DNA from: Actinomycetes bacterium | Lineage (GTDB): Bacteria; Actinomycetota; Acidimicrobiia; Spongiisociales; UBA5794 | Assembly: GCA_024275815.1 (NCBI GenBank) | Contig: JAJRYI010000102.1 | Span: forward strand, 1-9,961 | Length of the DNA: 9,961 nt | Direction of reading: 5' to 3' | Shown here: piece by piece, positions 7,609 to 9,961 of the stretch | How positions within the stretch are numbered: the stretch's first letter is position 1 | Layout of the letters: the number at the start of each line of letters is the position of its first letter | Position numbers and translations under genes: made by a program | The notes under the pieces: generated by a model | What the model was told of the DNA's origin: nothing | Database searches by the model: none | The model's input: the letters and a program-made list of their open reading frames with translations, nothing else

Positions 7609-7614
7609 ACGCTA
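7609..7614 (-). promoter_or_regulatory. Candidate -10 element for the LCP gene
   Basis: TAGCGT on the minus strand fits the TANNNT pattern of actinobacterial primary-sigma promoters. It would start a transcript with a leader of about 20 nt before ATG 7583. With a 17-nt spacer the -35 would fall at about 7632-7637, which is a poor match to TTGACA but overlaps the left arm of the palindrome at 7633-7647. This is a weak prediction. Confidence 0.25.
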
Positions 7615-7632
7615 ACGCAGAATGCGGTTTTC

Positions 7633-7647
7633 CCGACACGATGTCGG
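7633..7647. promoter_or_regulatory. Perfect 6-3-6 palindrome between divergent genes (candidate operator)
   Basis: CCGACA-CGA-TGTCGG is a perfect inverted repeat with a 3-nt centre, near the middle of the 115-nt region (7584-7698) separating the LCP gene from typA. Its size and symmetry fit a site for a dimeric helix-turn-helix regulator. It lies about 50 nt upstream of both start codons and overlaps the predicted -35 of the LCP gene. No candidate regulator is encoded in the window. Apart from this site and the candidate promoters, I see nothing else in the region. Confidence 0.35.
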
Positions 7648-7686
7648 AGCCGACCACAGACGCAGGGACTACGACCCACCGCGGCG

Positions 7687-7692
7687 TACCCT
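7687..7692 (+). promoter_or_regulatory. Candidate -10 element giving a leaderless typA transcript
   Basis: TACCCT (TANNNT) ends 6 nt before the typA ATG at 7699. A start site at the usual distance would fall on or beside the A of the ATG. The bases between (GTCTCT) are pyrimidine-rich and there is no Shine-Dalgarno sequence, which is what a leaderless gene should look like. No clear -35 is visible. Leaderless genes with such a -10 are common in actinobacteria. Confidence 0.4.
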
Positions 7693-7698
7693 GTCTCT

Positions 7699-9519
7699 AT
7701 GCCTCCCCCTGCCCTTCGAAACGTCGCGCTCATCGCGCATGTGGATCACGGTAAGACGACCCTCGTCGACGCCATGCTCCGAGCCGCGGGCGTGTTCCAA
7801 GACCATGAGCGTGTCATCGACCGTGTCATGGACTCCAACGATCAGGAGCGTGAGCGTGGAATCACGATCCTCGCCAAGGCGGCCTCGATCGAGTGGAAGG
7901 GCACGAAGATCAACCTGGTCGACACACCGGGCCACGCAGACTTCGGTGGAGAGGTCGAGAGGGCCCTCATGCTCGTCGACGGCGTCCTCCTCCTCATCGA
8001 TGCCGCTGAGGGACCGATGCCCCAGACACGGTACGTGCTTTCAAAGGCGCTCGAACGTCATCTCCCCGTCGTCGTCGTGATCAACAAGGTCGACCGATCC
8101 GACGCTCGATCCAGCGAAGTGGTCGATGAGGTCTACGAGTTGTTCTTCGACCTCGACGCCCAGGACCATCACATCGAGTTCCCCATATTGTCGGCGATCG
8201 CTCGCGAAGGTATCGCCATCGAAGGCATCGGCGTCCCCGGCGAAGGGGACACCCTCGACCCGATCCTCGATGCGATCGTTTCGACCATACCGGCACCTGT
8301 CGGGGACCCGGACGCACCGCTGCAAGCTCTGGTCACGAACCTGGATGCTTCGGACTATCTCGGACGCCTTGCCATCGGGAGAGTCATCCGCGGGACGATG
8401 AGAGCAGATACGCGAATCGCTCTGGTCCAGGCCGACGATGCCCCACCCGTCATGCGCAAGATGTCGTCCCTCATGGGGTTCTCGCACCTCGGGCGAGACG
8501 ATGTCGCCGAGAGGAGCGCCGGCGATCTGTTCATCGTCGCAGGGTTCCCCGAGGTCGGTATCGGAGACACCTTCACCGACACCGAGATCATGGAACCGCT
8601 GCCACGCCTCGAGGTCGATGAGCCCGTCCTACGCATGACGTTCGGTGTGAACACATCCCCGCTTGCCGGCACAGAGGGAAGTTTCGTCACCTCACGTCAG
8701 ATCAGAGACCGACTCGAACGCGAGATCCTTGGCAACGTGTCGATCCGCATCGGCGATACCTCCTCACCCGAGGTCATCGAGGTAGCGGGCAGAGGCGAGC
8801 TGCAACTCAGCGTCCTCATCGAGTCGATGCGCCGCGAAGGGTTCGAGCTCCAGGTGAGCCGTCCCGAAGTCATCGTCAAAGAGATCGACGGCGTCAAGCA
8901 CGAACCGGTCGAGCGTGTCACGGTCGACGTCCCCGACGAGTACGTCGGCGCGGTCACACAGGTCGTGGCACCCCGCAAGGGTCGGATCACTGAACTCAAG
9001 CCAGGCGAGAGTGGACGCACGATCCTCACGTTCACTGCACCTTCGCGAGGACTCCTCGGCCTGAGATCCCTTCTGCTGACGCTCACGAGAGGAACTTCGT
9101 TGATCCATCAGCGAAACGACGGTTGGATTCCCTGGGTAGGGGAACTTCCTCATCGTCAGGGTGGAGCGTTGGTCGCCGACCGGCGAGGACAGTCCACCGG
9201 GTTCGCTCTCGACAACCTCCAGAAGCGGGGTGAACTGTTCATCGGCCCCGGCGTCGACGTCTATGAAGGCATGATCATCGGCGAAGCTTCACGCCCCGAG
9301 ACGATGACCGTCAACCCGACCAAGGGCAAACAGCTCACCAACATTCGGACACACTCGACAGACGATGCGATCAAGCTCAAGCCGCCACGGGATATGACGC
9401 TCGAGGTCGGGATCGAGTGGATCGCCGATGATGAGCTCGTCGAGGTGACGCCGAAGTCGATACGCCTACGCAAGCGGCTGCTCACCGACTCGGAACGCAA
9501 ACGCGCGAAGAAGCGCTGA
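7699..9519 (+). CDS. typA: Translational GTPase TypA/BipA
   Basis: TypA/BipA is an EF-G-like GTPase that binds the ribosome and helps growth and ribosome assembly under stress and cold. The 606-residue product matches the family length. GTPase motifs are AHVDHGKTT (13-21, G1), RGITI (53-57, G2), DTPGH (75-79, G3), NKVD (129-132, G4) and SAIAREG (165-171, near G5). The beta-barrel domain II (about 205-300), an EF-G-III-like domain with SPEVIEVAGRGELQL (356-370) and an EF-G-V-like domain (about 400-480) follow. The TypA-specific C-terminal region includes KGKQLTNIR (542-550), and the protein ends after VEVTPKSIRLRKR (581-593) with a basic tail. The absence of an EF-G domain IV and the presence of this C-terminus separate it from EF-G and LepA. 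The start is ATG 7699; the frame is open upstream to 7564 but that stretch overlaps the LCP gene and reads unlike TypA. The stop is 7 nt from the convergent wall-binding gene. Confidence 0.97.
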   Translation: MPPPALRNVALIAHVDHGKTTLVDAMLRAAGVFQDHERVIDRVMDSNDQERERGITILAKAASIEWKGTKINLVDTPGHADFGGEVERALMLVDGVLLLIDAAEGPMPQTRYVLSKALERHLPVVVVINKVDRSDARSSEVVDEVYELFFDLDAQDHHIEFPILSAIAREGIAIEGIGVPGEGDTLDPILDAIVSTIPAPVGDPDAPLQALVTNLDASDYLGRLAIGRVIRGTMRADTRIALVQADDAPPVMRKMSSLMGFSHLGRDDVAERSAGDLFIVAGFPEVGIGDTFTDTEIMEPLPRLEVDEPVLRMTFGVNTSPLAGTEGSFVTSRQIRDRLEREILGNVSIRIGDTSSPEVIEVAGRGELQLSVLIESMRREGFELQVSRPEVIVKEIDGVKHEPVERVTVDVPDEYVGAVTQVVAPRKGRITELKPGESGRTILTFTAPSRGLLGLRSLLLTLTRGTSLIHQRNDGWIPWVGELPHRQGGALVADRRGQSTGFALDNLQKRGELFIGPGVDVYEGMIIGEASRPETMTVNPTKGKQLTNIRTHSTDDAIKLKPPRDMTLEVGIEWIADDELVEVTPKSIRLRKRLLTDSERKRAKKR

Positions 9520-9526
9520 GCGCACC

Positions 9527-9961
9527 TCACACCATTCCGAGGGCCGCCTTCGTGCGGGGCCCGACAAGGCCATCGACCCAGAGCTGGTGGTACTTCTGGA
9601 ACGAGATCACTGCCCTGAGCGTCATCGGCCCGAATACTCCATCCGAAGGGCCCGGGTCGAAACCGTGAGCGGAGAGTTCGGATTGCAGAGATCTCACGTC
9701 CCTTCCGCGAGCTCCTACCGACAGGATTTCTCCCGTGTCATCCTGAAACTGGAGGCCTGCCACGGCCGTCTTCGTTGCCCGACCGACGACCCCATCGACG
9801 CCGAGGCCGAACTTCGCCTGGAAGGTGCGCACGGCGGTCTCTGTACGGGAGCCGAAACGGCCGTCCACCCCACCGACGTCGTACCCGAGATCGCTGAGCG
9901 CCTGTTGAAGGACCCGTACGTCGTAGCCGTTGGTGCCCTTGCGAAGCACCCTTGCACCTCC
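9527..9961 (-). CDS. Peptidoglycan-binding (PGRP-type repeat) protein, C-terminal part
   Basis: The frame is open to the window edge, so the start lies beyond 9961; 144 residues are visible and end with TGA. They form two tandem peptidoglycan-binding domains of the PG_binding_1 type. The first (about 6-67) has LRKGTNGYDVRVLQ, VDGRFGSRTETAVRTFQ and VDGVVGRATKTAV. The second (about 80-141) has LSVGARGRDVRSLQ, SDGVFGPMTLRAVISFQ and VDGLVGPRTKAAL. Each repeats the same three blocks, with a linker of about 12 residues between them. Such modules bind the wall peptide stem and usually anchor a hydrolase or another secreted domain. No catalytic domain is visible here; it could lie upstream. A GTG at 9949 could start a small two-domain protein, but the domain begins right at it, and the residues before it stay in frame (GGAR), so I prefer a longer protein. 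A signal peptide cannot be assessed. Confidence 0.85.
   Translation of the reverse strand, partial: GGARVLRKGTNGYDVRVLQQALSDLGYDVGGVDGRFGSRTETAVRTFQAKFGLGVDGVVGRATKTAVAGLQFQDDTGEILSVGARGRDVRSLQSELSAHGFDPGPSDGVFGPMTLRAVISFQKYHQLWVDGLVGPRTKAALGMV

Noticed and set aside
7564..7698. 45-residue upstream extension of typA in the same frame
   Set aside because: TypA homologues begin close to the RNVALIAHVDHGKTT block. The extension overlaps the LCP start region and reads as Cys/Arg-rich non-coding sequence.
7584..7733. 50-residue upstream extension of the LCP gene
   Set aside because: It has no good ribosome site, overlaps the typA start, and contains Arg/Cys-rich sequence unlike a membrane-protein N-terminus. 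ATG 7583 with GAGGGG fits better.
6483..7754. 423-residue open frame on the plus strand opposite the LCP gene
   Set aside because: It lies antisense to a well-supported gene in high-GC sequence, where long shadow frames are expected. Its translation is rich in Arg, His and Asp without any recognisable motif, and it runs into typA.
1..9961. Search for CRISPR, insertion sequences, tRNA/rRNA, toxin-antitoxin or defence genes
   Set aside because: None of the frames or gaps shows repeats, transposase motifs, RNA gene shapes or defence domains. Genes fill nearly the whole window and the gaps are 115 nt or less.

Overview
The window looks like chromosome from a high-GC actinobacterium (GC in the low 60s percent, estimated by eye). 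Supporting signs are the actinobacterial-style transaldolase, an LCP (LytR-CpsA-Psr) protein with a multi-span N-terminus, Thr-rich linkers, GTG starts and a typA gene with a possible leaderless promoter. A lineage such as Acidimicrobiia would fit, but that is an impression and not a demonstrated placement.

Layout: (1) Positions 1-3236, plus strand, hold a sugar-phosphate cluster: the 3' part of galU (UTP-glucose-1-phosphate uridylyltransferase), tal (transaldolase) and pgi (glucose-6-phosphate isomerase). tal and pgi overlap by 4 nt. (2) Positions 3249-7583, minus strand, hold a two-gene cell-envelope and sensing block. An LCP-family glycopolymer transferase is followed 72 nt later by a large membrane histidine kinase (about six membrane spans, PAS-PAS-GAF-HisKA-HATPase). 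pgi and the kinase converge with 12 nt between stops. (3) Positions 7584-7698 are a divergent intergenic region with a perfect 6-3-6 palindrome and candidate promoters. (4) Positions 7699-9519, plus strand, hold typA/bipA, a ribosome-associated translational GTPase. (5) Positions 9527-9961, minus strand, hold the C-terminal part of a protein ending in two peptidoglycan-binding domains; its start lies beyond the window. It converges with typA with 7 nt between stops.

How the genes relate: Tal and Pgi both act at the fructose-6-phosphate node joining the pentose-phosphate pathway to glycolysis. GalU makes UDP-glucose from glucose-1-phosphate, which is reached from glucose-6-phosphate by a phosphoglucomutase not in this window. 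UDP-glucose feeds envelope glycans. LCP proteins attach such glycans to peptidoglycan, and the last gene encodes a wall-binding protein, so the region has a loose precursor-and-wall theme. The kinase has no response regulator in the window.

I see no mobile element, CRISPR array, RNA gene, toxin-antitoxin or defence module. No intergenic gap exceeds 115 nt. The region is mostly housekeeping, and I do not see a convincing new system. The items worth a second look are the split tal/pgi pair, the possible leaderless typA start with its neighbouring palindrome, the unusual LCP protein and the orphan kinase.
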